In this document: in pieces, positions 54,421 through 63,627 of the stretch
How the letters are laid out: every line of letters starts with the position of its first letter
Position numbering within the stretch: position 1 is the first letter of the stretch
From: a bacterium SCSIO 12643
GTDB lineage: Bacteria > Bacteroidota > Bacteroidia > Flavobacteriales_G > Salibacteraceae
Reading direction: 5' to 3'
DNA length: 64,000 nt
Assembly (NCBI GenBank): GCA_024398135.1
Contig: CP073750.1
Span: forward strand, 1,302,001 to 1,366,000
Made by a program: the position numbers and the translations under genes
The notes under the pieces: model-generated
Told to the model about the DNA's origin: nothing
The model's input: only the letters and a program-made list of their open reading frames with translations
Database searches by the model: none

Positions 54421-54903
54421 ATGTACGCAATCGTAGAGATGGCAGGGCAACAATTCAAAGTTGAAAAAGATCAACAAGTATTTGTTCACCGTTTAGATAG
54501 TAAAGAAGGATCAAAAGTTACTTTTGATAACGTTTTACTAATCGATAACGGAGGAAAAGTAAATGTTGGCGCCCCAGCTATAAAAGGTGCTACAGTAGTA
54601 GCTACCGTTCTTGAGCACGTAAAAGGCGATAAAGTAATCGTTTTCAAGAAAAAAAGAAGAAAAGGGTATAAAGTACGTAACGGTCACCGTCAGTATTTAA
54701 CCTCAGTAAAAATCGAGGCGATTAACGAGAAAGGCGCTAAAGCTGCTCCTAAAGCTGCTGCTAAAAAAGAAACAGCTCCGAAGAAAGAAGCTGCACCTAA
54801 AAAAGCTGCACCAAAGGCCGCTGCTAAGAAAGAAGCCGCTCCTAAAGCTGAGACCAAAAAAGCTGCTGCTAAAAAGCCAGCTGCTAAGAAAGAAGACAAA
54901 TAA
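54421..54903 (+). CDS. rplU: 50S ribosomal protein L21 with long Ala/Lys tail
   Basis: Residues 1-103 are an ordinary L21 (MYAIVEMAGQQFKVEKDQQV, KGDKVIVFKKKRRKGYKVRNGHRQ). The remaining 55 residues are a repetitive Ala/Lys/Pro tail with APKKEAAP-type units ending in KEDK, which is beyond the usual 103-residue length. Such tails occur on other Bacteroidota ribosomal proteins and probably lie on the ribosome surface. rpmA follows 19 bases later, the standard L21-L27 pair. Confidence 0.96.
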   Translation: MYAIVEMAGQQFKVEKDQQVFVHRLDSKEGSKVTFDNVLLIDNGGKVNVGAPAIKGATVVATVLEHVKGDKVIVFKKKRRKGYKVRNGHRQYLTSVKIEAINEKGAKAAPKAAAKKETAPKKEAAPKKAAPKAAAKKEAAPKAETKKAAAKKPAAKKEDK

Positions 54904-54922
54904 TATTTAAAACTATTAAGAC

Positions 54923-55186
54923 ATGGCTCATAAGAAAGGTGTAGGTAGTTCTAATAACGGACGTGAATCAGCAAGTAAACGTTTAGGCGTGAAAATTTTT
55001 GGTGGACAAGCTGCCATTGCTGGAAATATTATTGTACGTCAAAGAGGTACAAAACATCACCCTGGAGATAACGTAGGTATCGGTAAAGATGATACTTTAT
55101 ACTCTCTAATTGATGGAACTGTAAAGTTTACTAAGAAAGCAAACAATAGATCATACGTTTCGGTTATTCCAACTGAGAAGAACTAG
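54923..55186 (+). CDS. rpmA: 50S ribosomal protein L27
   Basis: An 87-residue L27 that starts [22 protein letters not shown] and contains [15 protein letters not shown], the canonical segments. The N-terminal tail reaches the peptidyl transferase centre and does not appear to be processed here, since no cleavage-type extension precedes MAHKKG. A UUCG-looped terminator follows. Confidence 0.97.
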   Translation: MAHKKGVGSSNNGRESASKRLGVKIFGGQAAIAGNIIVRQRGTKHHPGDNVGIGKDDTLYSLIDGTVKFTKKANNRSYVSVIPTEKN

Positions 55187-55211
55187 TCGTTGATTTATTT
55201 CATAAAATAAG

Positions 55212-55241
55212 ATCCTCGGCTTCGGTCGGGGATTTTTTTTT
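55212..55241 (+). terminator. Terminator with UUCG loop after rpmA
   Basis: ATCCTCGGC-TTCG-GTCGGGGAT is a 9-bp stem (two G-T pairs) with a C(UUCG)G tetraloop, followed by a run of eight or nine T. Confidence 0.85.
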
Positions 55242-55363
55242 GCATTAAACAAGAATATTTAATCTCACTTTCCTGTATGACGGGTTAAAACAGATATTTA
55301 ATTTTACCCTTTTTTTGATGACGCATCAAACTTTGTCATACCGTTTTACAAATTCGATCAAAA

Positions 55364-56635
55364 ATGCTTCAAGTACCATATATCAGAGAAAATAAAGATC
55401 TCATCATCCAGAGACTAAAACTAAGAAATCTGGATGCCGCTGAGATTATTGATAAAATCATTGACACGGATAAAAACCGTAGAGAAACCCAAAAAAAATT
55501 AGACGAGACATTAGCTTCTTCGAATGCTAAGGCTAAAGAAATAGGTATGCTTTTCAAGCAAGGAAAGGGTGCAGAAGCCAATGCATTAAAAGAAGAAACT
55601 TCAAAACTGAAGGAAGAATCTAAACAGCTTCAAGAAACATTCAATAATTATTCAACAGAACTTACGCAATTACTATATCAGGTTCCTAATGTCCCAAATG
55701 AAATTGTACCTGAAGGTAATTCTGATGAAGATAATGTAGAAATTTTCACTGCGGGCACCGTTCCAACTCTTCATGATGAAGCACAGCCACATTGGGAATT
55801 GACTAAAAAATATAGTCTGATTGATTTTGAATTAGGTGTTAAAATTTCAGGCGCAGGTTTTCCGGTATATACAGGAAAAGGCGCAAGAATTCAGCGTGCA
55901 TTGGTCAACTTCTTTTTGGATAATTCTACAGAAATGGGCTACCGCGAGGTTCAACCACCTTTATTGATTAATGAAACTAGTGGATACGGAACTGGCCAAT
56001 TACCAGATAAAGAAGGTCAAATGTATCACGTAGGTGCCGATGATTTATATCTCATCCCTACGGCAGAAGTTCCAGTGACCAATATTTACCGTGATGTTAT
56101 TCTGGATGCAGATCAATTACCGATTAAAAACACCGCATATTCTCAGTGTTTTAGACGTGAGGCAGGATCTTATGGTTCTGATGTAAGAGGTTTAAACAGA
56201 TTACATCAATTTGATAAAGTAGAAATTGTGCAACTGGTTCACCCTTCTAAATCTTATGAAGCTTTAGAAGAAATGGTCGAATATGTAAAAACACTACTTG
56301 AAAAATTAGAATTACCATATAGAATTGTAAGATTATGTGGAGGTGATTTAGGCTTTACTTCTGCTCTGACTTATGACTTTGAGGTATATTCTGCCGCACA
56401 GGATAAATGGTTAGAAGTAAGTTCTGTTTCTAACTTTGAGACTTTCCAGGCGAATCGTTTGAAGTGTCGTTACAGAGATGAAAACGGGAAACCTCAATTG
56501 GTACATACGCTAAATGGTTCTGCGTTAGCATTCCCTAGAATCTTAGCTGCGCTACTAGAAAACAATCAAACTCCTGATGGAATCAAAATTCCAAAAGCAT
56601 TAGCTAAATATACAGGATTTGACATGATATCATAA
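55364..56635 (+). CDS. serS: Seryl-tRNA synthetase
   Basis: A 423-residue class II synthetase that charges tRNA-Ser. The N-terminal 110 residues form the long coiled-coil arm (DTDKNRRETQKKLDE), and motif 2 (FRREAGSYGSDVRGLNRLHQFDKVE) and motif 3 (HTLNGSALAFPRILAALLEN) are intact. It lies alone between rpmA and two small genes, with a hairpin after its stop codon. Confidence 0.97.
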   Translation: MLQVPYIRENKDLIIQRLKLRNLDAAEIIDKIIDTDKNRRETQKKLDETLASSNAKAKEIGMLFKQGKGAEANALKEETSKLKEESKQLQETFNNYSTELTQLLYQVPNVPNEIVPEGNSDEDNVEIFTAGTVPTLHDEAQPHWELTKKYSLIDFELGVKISGAGFPVYTGKGARIQRALVNFFLDNSTEMGYREVQPPLLINETSGYGTGQLPDKEGQMYHVGADDLYLIPTAEVPVTNIYRDVILDADQLPIKNTAYSQCFRREAGSYGSDVRGLNRLHQFDKVEIVQLVHPSKSYEALEEMVEYVKTLLEKLELPYRIVRLCGGDLGFTSALTYDFEVYSAAQDKWLEVSSVSNFETFQANRLKCRYRDENGKPQLVHTLNGSALAFPRILAALLENNQTPDGIKIPKALAKYTGFDMIS

Positions 56636-56640
56636 TGAAT

Positions 56641-56668
56641 GTTGGTATGCGTTTAGGCGCATACCAAC
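56641..56668 (+). terminator. Hairpin after serS
   Basis: A perfect 11-bp stem GTTGGTATGCG / CGCATACCAAC with a 6-base loop, followed by TTCTTATTTT. Confidence 0.65.
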
Positions 56669-56706
56669 TTCTTATTTTGATCCATCGTGATCAATAGAAA
56701 TTGCAA

Positions 56707-56714
56707 TACTTTTG
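56707..56714 (+). promoter_or_regulatory. -7 promoter box (TACTTTTG) four bases before a start codon
   Basis: TAnnTTTG match with TTTT between it and the ATG at 56719, so the transcript should begin within the first codons or right at the ATG. The apparent earlier TTG start at 56701 is upstream of the promoter. Confidence 0.55.
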
Positions 56715-56718
56715 TTTT

Positions 56719-57273
56719 ATGCGACTTATTTCTTCAAAATTCATTTTAGTTCTCTTCTTTTCGAGCGCCATCATTTCATGCGTAAGTGAAAAAACGCAAC
56801 AAAAAACATTGGCTATTGGGAAGCTACAAACCCAGGTAGACTCCTGTAATAAAGAATTCAAAACACTGGATTTAGAAAAAATCAAGGCCTATAAAACCAA
56901 CGCTAAAACTCAGCTTGATTTTTTAGAGCAAAATTTCCACGACACCAATTTCCAAAGTGCACGATTTATTGATGTGTATTACAGGAACTATAAACTGATG
57001 ACCAAAATCATCAAAGGCGCAGATCGTCTAAAATCGGAAATCACCTATTCTCAAAGTCAATTGGAAAAATTGCATAATGATGTGGAAAATGGCTTTTTCA
57101 CGGATTCCCTTTATCAAGAATATTTTGATGGGGAACAAAAAGCAGTAGAAAAAATTAAAAATACTACTAAAGTATTATCCGACTGGGAGACTAAATCCAT
57201 CAACAGATATGATGGCATGACCACATCTATCGATTCTGTAATTACTGAATTACAAAATCAAGGCTACCGTTAA
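56719..57273 (+). CDS. Uncharacterised coiled-coil lipoprotein
   Basis: I start at the ATG at 56719 (184 residues). A lipobox (IISC, Cys21) follows a hydrophobic signal (MRLISSKFILVLFFSSAI). The mature protein is almost entirely helical with heptad-like patterns (about 35-80 and 95-180). No family is recognised. It lies six bases ahead of a small double-membrane-span protein, so both may belong to one envelope assembly. Confidence 0.65.
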   Translation: MRLISSKFILVLFFSSAIISCVSEKTQQKTLAIGKLQTQVDSCNKEFKTLDLEKIKAYKTNAKTQLDFLEQNFHDTNFQSARFIDVYYRNYKLMTKIIKGADRLKSEITYSQSQLEKLHNDVENGFFTDSLYQEYFDGEQKAVEKIKNTTKVLSDWETKSINRYDGMTTSIDSVITELQNQGYR

Positions 57274-57279
57274 GAGGAT

Positions 57280-57507
57280 ATGAAAATATCCAGAGTCAGT
57301 TTCATAATCACCCTAATATTCCTTTCTCTAGAACTCCTTGTTCTTGGGTATTTCAACCAAAACTGGATTCATTGTGTGCCATGTACCGATTCTTCCGATT
57401 GCCCTCCATGCATAAGTACTGAGCAATACTATGCTATTATCACAGGAATCATTCTGCTCCTGATTTATCTGAGTTACATCGTCTACCTAAGCGTTAAAAA
57501 GAGATAA
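57280..57507 (+). CDS. Small two-helix membrane protein with a CxxC-x5-CxxC loop
   Basis: A 75-residue membrane protein: one transmembrane helix at about 7-26, a polar loop with Cys32-x2-Cys35 and Cys41-x2-Cys44, a second helix at about 52-71 and a basic end (KKR) that places the C-terminus in the cytoplasm and the loop outside. The four cysteines could bind a metal or form disulfides. I know no family with this exact pattern. It is co-transcribed with the lipoprotein gene just before it. Confidence 0.6.
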   Translation: MKISRVSFIITLIFLSLELLVLGYFNQNWIHCVPCTDSSDCPPCISTEQYYAIITGIILLLIYLSYIVYLSVKKR

Positions 57508-57548
57508 TGAATCCTGTTCACTAGAAGATGATTCTCATGGAGTTCATT
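57506..57548 (+). terminator. Weak hairpin overlapping the next promoter
   Basis: AATGAATCC pairs with GGA-(G)-TTCATT, a 9-bp stem with one bulge. The final T is the first base of the following promoter box, so terminator and promoter would be fused here. Confidence 0.35.
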
Positions 57549-57555
57549 ATTTTTG
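57548..57555 (+). promoter_or_regulatory. -7 promoter box (TATTTTTG) of the TPR gene
   Basis: TAnnTTTG match 20 bases before the ATG at 57576. Confidence 0.45.
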
Positions 57556-57575
57556 TGACATAGACCAAATAGCAC

Positions 57576-59405
57576 ATGCGATATTTACAAATAATCATTT
57601 TCTCAGCACTTTTCCTGATTTCTTCATGGACATCAAACCTTGTGGCTCAAACTGGAAATGATTACCAGATCGCAGAGCAATATTTTAAGCAAAATAGTTT
57701 TGACAAGGCTGCTGAATATTATTTAAAAGCTTACAAAAAATCAAAATCCATCAGTCATTTCGATAAGTACATTGTTGCTTTAGTTAATGCGAAAGATTAT
57801 AAATCTGCAGAAAAAGCTTTAAAGAAAGAGATTAAACGCAGACCTAATCGTTTTGCGTTGAGAGTAACTCTTGGAGATGTATACTGGCAAGCTAAAGACG
57901 AAACATCCGCCAAAGCCACATGGGAAACGGTCATTCGGGATTTACCCGGGCGACAAAATGAGATCATTCCGGTGGCTTACTTGTTTACACAATTGAATCA
58001 ACCGGAATATGCCATCAAAGCCTACGAAGTGGGTAAAAAATATATCTCCGGTTTTTATTCATACTACCCGCAAATGGCTGACTTATATGGAATTATTGGG
58101 GATTATGAGAATATGATTGATCTGTATTTGGAGCTCATAGAATTTAATCCGGGTTACCTACAAACAGTACAGAATTTATTAAATCGAAATTTTGATTTTA
58201 CAGAAACGAACAACAATACCACACTACTCAAGCAAAAGCTTTTGCAAAAAACAAATCAACATCCCGACAATACTTTATATGCCGAAATGCTGATTTGGTT
58301 GAATTTGCAACAATCCAACTTTTCTGGAGCTTATATTCAGGTTAAAAGTCTGGATAAAAGATTTAAAGAAAATGGAAGCCGTTTGATCAATTTTGCAAGA
58401 TTAGCCAACAACAATGCGCACTATAATGTCGCGCAAAAGGCTTATCAAACAGTAATTGATAAAGGTGACCATTTACCTTATTATGAAACAGCCAAAGTGG
58501 AGATTTTATCTACACAGAAAAACGTACTGGATCAAAACCTAAGTACAGAAAGAGAAACATATGAAACGCTTTCAGAAGAATACCTCGCTACATTAGATGT
58601 TTTAGGTATTGCAGATTATACCGCGTCATCTGTTCGGGAACTTGCAGAGATTTATTCACAACAACTACATCAAAACTTACAAGCTATCCAATGGTTAGAA
58701 AAAGTAGTGGAAACCCGGGGTATAAGCAAAAGAGAAATTGCGCTTACTAAAATTGATTTGGGAGATTATCTATTGGCTGAAAATCAAATCTGGGATGCCG
58801 TTCTTTATTATATGCAGGCAGAAAAAGCTTTTAAATATGATGAACTTGGAGATCTTGCCAAATTAAAAGCTGCTAAAGTATATTATTACAATGGAGATTT
58901 TGCCTGGGCAGCAGCCAAGCTTGATGTATTAAAAGGATCGACATCTAAACTGATTAGTAATGACGCATTGTATTTATCCAATCTAATTACAGACAATACA
59001 ACTATTGATACTAATTTACATCCAATGCAACTATATGCAAAGGCTGATTTATTGATGGTTCAGAAAAATTACGATGAAGCCCTATTAGTTTTAGATACAC
59101 TCGAATCTTTTTATCCAGGACATATGTTGTCTGACGAAACATTGATGCAGAAGTATCACATCTATTACGCTCAGAAAAACTACAAACAAGCTGCTAAAGA
59201 ACTAGAGACACTTTATGGCGGTTATGCTTTCGATATTTTAGGAGATGATGCAATATTTCTACTGGGTCAATTATATGAAATGCATCTTGATGATTCGCAA
59301 AAAGCAATGGAGTATTATTTACTTCTAATGACCGATTATCCGGATTCTGTATTTATTACTGAAGCGCGAAAACGTTATAGAAAATTAAGAGGAGATTCTG
59401 TTTGA
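57576..59405 (+). CDS. Exported tetratricopeptide repeat protein
   Basis: A 609-residue protein with a signal peptide ending near LVAQ (residue 25) and TPR-type helical hairpins through most of its length (for example AEQYFKQNSFDKAAEYYLKA, YNGDFAWAAAKLDVL and the C-terminal AMEYYLLLMTDYPDSVF). The periplasmic location fits a scaffold for envelope or outer-membrane complexes. No other domain is apparent, and the partner is unknown. Its promoter overlaps a weak hairpin after the small membrane protein gene, and asd lies convergently 16 bases beyond its stop. Confidence 0.85.
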   Translation: MRYLQIIIFSALFLISSWTSNLVAQTGNDYQIAEQYFKQNSFDKAAEYYLKAYKKSKSISHFDKYIVALVNAKDYKSAEKALKKEIKRRPNRFALRVTLGDVYWQAKDETSAKATWETVIRDLPGRQNEIIPVAYLFTQLNQPEYAIKAYEVGKKYISGFYSYYPQMADLYGIIGDYENMIDLYLELIEFNPGYLQTVQNLLNRNFDFTETNNNTTLLKQKLLQKTNQHPDNTLYAEMLIWLNLQQSNFSGAYIQVKSLDKRFKENGSRLINFARLANNNAHYNVAQKAYQTVIDKGDHLPYYETAKVEILSTQKNVLDQNLSTERETYETLSEEYLATLDVLGIADYTASSVRELAEIYSQQLHQNLQAIQWLEKVVETRGISKREIALTKIDLGDYLLAENQIWDAVLYYMQAEKAFKYDELGDLAKLKAAKVYYYNGDFAWAAAKLDVLKGSTSKLISNDALYLSNLITDNTTIDTNLHPMQLYAKADLLMVQKNYDEALLVLDTLESFYPGHMLSDETLMQKYHIYYAQKNYKQAAKELETLYGGYAFDILGDDAIFLLGQLYEMHLDDSQKAMEYYLLLMTDYPDSVFITEARKRYRKLRGDSV

Positions 59406-59421
59406 TCCCCTCTTATGATTT

Positions 59422-60411
59422 TTAAACTAATTCTTCCGTAATTAAGTGTTCAGCGATTTGAATCGCATTCGTAGCCGCACCTTTACGTAAGTTATCTGCA
59501 ACGACCCACATATTTAAAGTTTTCGGTTGACTTTCATCTCTTCGTAGACGTCCTACAAAAACTTCATCCTTATGATGCGCATATTTAGGCATCGGATAGG
59601 TATTTGTTGCTGGATTGTCTTGCAAAACCAATCCGGGAGTTTCGTGAATCATTTTTCTTACATCAGAAATGTCAAACTCCTGGTGAAACTCTACATTAAG
59701 AGATTCCGAATGCCCCCCCTCTAACGGGACTCTTACTGCAGTAGCAGTAATGGCTATTTGATCGTCATCCAAAATTTTACGTGGTTCGTTCACCAACTTC
59801 ATTTCTTCTTTGGTATAATCGTTATCCATGAATACATCACAATGCGGTAAACAATTCTTATCTATGGTGTATGGATAAACCATCTCTCCATTCACTCCAT
59901 TACGCTCATTCTCCATTTGCGCAACCGCAGCTTTCCCGGTTCCGGAAATAGATTGATATGTAGATACGATCACTCTTTTTAACCCATATTTCACTTTTAG
60001 AGGAGCCAGTGCCATCACCATCTGAATGGTTGAACAATTTGGATTAGCAATGATTTTGTCTTCTGAAGTTAAAATCTCCGCATTGATTTCCGGTACAATT
60101 AACTTGTGATCCGGATGCATTCTCCAGGCTGAGGAATTATCAATAACGGTTGTACCTGCTTCCGCAAATTTTGGTGCCCATTCCAAAGAGGTATCCCCAC
60201 CGGCAGAAAACAATGCGATTTCAGGTTTTGCAGCAACAGCATCTTCCATAGATACAATCTTCACCTGTTTACCCTTAAAGGTAATTTCCTTACCCACAGA
60301 CTTCTTTGAAGCTACAGGTAATAAGGTATCTACGTTCACATTACGCTCCTCAAGCAATTGGAGCATCACTCTGCCCACCATTCCGGTGGCGCCTACTACT
60401 GCAATTTTCAT
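59422..60411 (-). CDS. asd: Aspartate-semialdehyde dehydrogenase
   Basis: A 329-residue NADP-dependent enzyme that reduces aspartyl phosphate to aspartate semialdehyde for lysine, methionine and threonine synthesis. GATGMVGRVML (about 7-17) binds NADP, NPNCSTIQM (123-131) carries catalytic Cys126, and EGGHSESLNVEF contains the active-site His region. It is complete and has the usual length. Its neighbour on the minus strand side is a convergent TPR gene. Confidence 0.96.
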   Translation of the reverse strand: MKIAVVGATGMVGRVMLQLLEERNVNVDTLLPVASKKSVGKEITFKGKQVKIVSMEDAVAAKPEIALFSAGGDTSLEWAPKFAEAGTTVIDNSSAWRMHPDHKLIVPEINAEILTSEDKIIANPNCSTIQMVMALAPLKVKYGLKRVIVSTYQSISGTGKAAVAQMENERNGVNGEMVYPYTIDKNCLPHCDVFMDNDYTKEEMKLVNEPRKILDDDQIAITATAVRVPLEGGHSESLNVEFHQEFDISDVRKMIHETPGLVLQDNPATNTYPMPKYAHHKDEVFVGRLRRDESQPKTLNMWVVADNLRKGAATNAIQIAEHLITEELV

Positions 60412-60648
60412 ATTATAAATTTTCGTGCAATATTAAATTTTATTTTTACTTCTTAAAACTTTAAAAACACCTTCTAAACATTTGTAAACATTGACATTAC
60501 GCTGACAAATCATTTTCGCAAAAACGACCGCATTAAAAAAATATTATGCGTAGTGCAACACTAAAAAAATTGCACAAGTCTATTAACTAACAAAGTCAAA
60601 ATCTAAAACGTACAAAGACAATTGTAATACACTATTAAAACTATAATC

Positions 60649-61515
60649 ATGAAGCATATTTTTACAACGTTTATTTGCTTAGCTCTGCTATATCCTGCTT
60701 TTGGGCAAAATGAAACCAATACCGTACCTGAAATTCCAGAACCAGTAACCTATAAAAAAGATACTTCTGAAGTAAGAATGAATGGTAAAAAAATTATCAT
60801 TATAAAAGACCAGGAAATTGAATCAGGCACAGAAAAACACACCAGTTCTTCTACTACCATTAGTATGTGGTCTTCTCGTAGAAACAGAGTTTGGCAAGGG
60901 TTCGAAATTGGTTTTACCGGAGTAAGTTATACTGAAGAATTTAATACTGATATTCCACCTGGACTTGAGTTTTTTGATCCAATAGTATCTAACTCTATTA
61001 ACTGGGCGATCAACCCATTTGAAGTAGATATGAGAATTGTTGGTGAATACGTGAAATTCTCAACTGGCTTAGGATATATGGCCAAAAACTTTTCACTGGC
61101 CAACAACTACCGACTGACGAAAGATAGTGATGGGATAACTACCGGTTTTCAGGATCATAGAGTAACAATGGTCAGAAACAGATTTCGTACAGGATATATT
61201 ACTGCACCTGCAATGATTCATTTCAATACCAATAAAAACCCATCGCATGCATTTAGAATTGGAGCCGGAGTGGTTGGCGGTGTTAAAATTTTCGAAGCGT
61301 ATCGTGTTAAACACTACTACGATGGGCATAAAACAAGAGAAAAATATAATGGTGGTTATAATGCCAATCCTTTCCTGCTGGACTTAAGAGCTGTTGTTGG
61401 ATATGGAGGTGTAAACCTTTATGCAACTTACTCTACGCAAGGGTTATTTAAAGATAATCGTGGGCCGGAGGTCTATCCATTCACAGTTGGCATCTCTTTT
61501 GTTAATAGCTACTAG
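60649..61515 (+). CDS. Probable outer-membrane beta-barrel protein
   Basis: A 288-residue exported protein with a signal peptide ending at AFGQ (about residue 20), a polar N-terminal region (residues 20-70) and alternating aromatic strands ending in FTVGISFVNSY. The pattern (YVKFSTGLGYMAKNFSL, FRIGAGVVGGVKIF) is that of Bacteroidota outer-membrane barrel proteins. No known family name can be assigned. It is monocistronic with a terminator after it, and the long 237-base upstream gap probably holds divergent promoters with asd. Confidence 0.75.
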   Translation: MKHIFTTFICLALLYPAFGQNETNTVPEIPEPVTYKKDTSEVRMNGKKIIIIKDQEIESGTEKHTSSSTTISMWSSRRNRVWQGFEIGFTGVSYTEEFNTDIPPGLEFFDPIVSNSINWAINPFEVDMRIVGEYVKFSTGLGYMAKNFSLANNYRLTKDSDGITTGFQDHRVTMVRNRFRTGYITAPAMIHFNTNKNPSHAFRIGAGVVGGVKIFEAYRVKHYYDGHKTREKYNGGYNANPFLLDLRAVVGYGGVNLYATYSTQGLFKDNRGPEVYPFTVGISFVNSY

Positions 61516-61540
61516 AACATTTTTTTAGCATAGATTATTG

Positions 61541-61576
61541 AAGCCTGGTTTTTGTGAAAAAGCCAGGCTTTTTTTT
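61541..61576 (+). terminator. Intrinsic terminator after the barrel gene
   Basis: AAGCCTGG-TTTTT pairs with AAAAA-(G)-CCAGGCTT, a 13-bp stem with one bulge, followed by a run of T. Confidence 0.85.
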
Positions 61577-61694
61577 ACCTCTAAAACCAGCAAAAACAAG
61601 CCTTGTTTTTTTTCTATAAAACACTCATTCCTAAGAGAATTGTCATTTTAATAAAAAAAGTGATTTTTGATTATTATCAGCGTAGAAATTTACA

Positions 61695-61702
61695 TACTTT
61701 TG
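61695..61702 (+). promoter_or_regulatory. -7 promoter box (TACTTTTG) of atpD-atpC
   Basis: TAnnTTTG match followed by the G+C-rich CCGCC, 45 bases before the atpD ATG. Confidence 0.6.
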
Positions 61703-61729
61703 CCGCCTTAAATTGAAACTGAGTTTTAA

Positions 61730-63256
<1,527 letters not shown>

Positions 63257-63270
63257 TAAAACCAAAGAAT

Positions 63271-63558
63271 ATGCAATTAGATATTCTAACACCAGAAAGA
63301 AAGCTTTATAGCGGTGAAGTTACTTACGTAGAAATGCCTGGTATTGATGGGTATTTCGGAGTATTAGATGATCACGCTGCTATGATATCGGCTTTAGGTG
63401 CGGGTAAAATTACTGTGGATCAGGTAAAGGCAATGACTCCAGATGAGGATGCTATTGATACCTTTTTAGAAGATGCACAAAACAAACGTTTTACTTTAGA
63501 CGTTAAAGGTGGCGTTGCTGAAGTATTTCGTAATAAAGTAATTGTCTTATTAGACTAA
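63271..63558 (+). CDS. atpC: F1 ATP synthase subunit epsilon, short form
   Basis: A 95-residue epsilon subunit containing the N-terminal beta-sandwich (LTPERKLYSGEV, GYFGVLDDHAAMISAL) with an extra acidic segment at about 50-72. The C-terminal two-helix domain of E. coli epsilon, which can block the enzyme, is absent. Bacteroidota and green sulfur bacteria have similarly short forms. It lies 14 bases after atpD and a perfect terminator follows. Confidence 0.92.
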   Translation: MQLDILTPERKLYSGEVTYVEMPGIDGYFGVLDDHAAMISALGAGKITVDQVKAMTPDEDAIDTFLEDAQNKRFTLDVKGGVAEVFRNKVIVLLD

Positions 63559-63577
63559 TATTTAAAATAATATAAAT

Positions 63578-63607
63578 AAAAAAGGGAACCAATTGGTTCC
63601 CTTTTTT
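63578..63607. terminator. Bidirectional intrinsic terminator (perfect palindrome)
   Basis: A perfect 30-base palindrome with arms beginning AAAAAAGGGAACC between the convergent atpC and rsmA genes. Confidence 0.93.
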
Positions 63608-63627
63608 ATTGCTTGTATATTTCTCAA

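Noticed and set aside
54690-54899. Antisense ORF over the L21 tail (Ala/Leu-rich)
   Set aside because: It is the reverse complement of the low-complexity Ala/Lys tail and has no independent coding signal.
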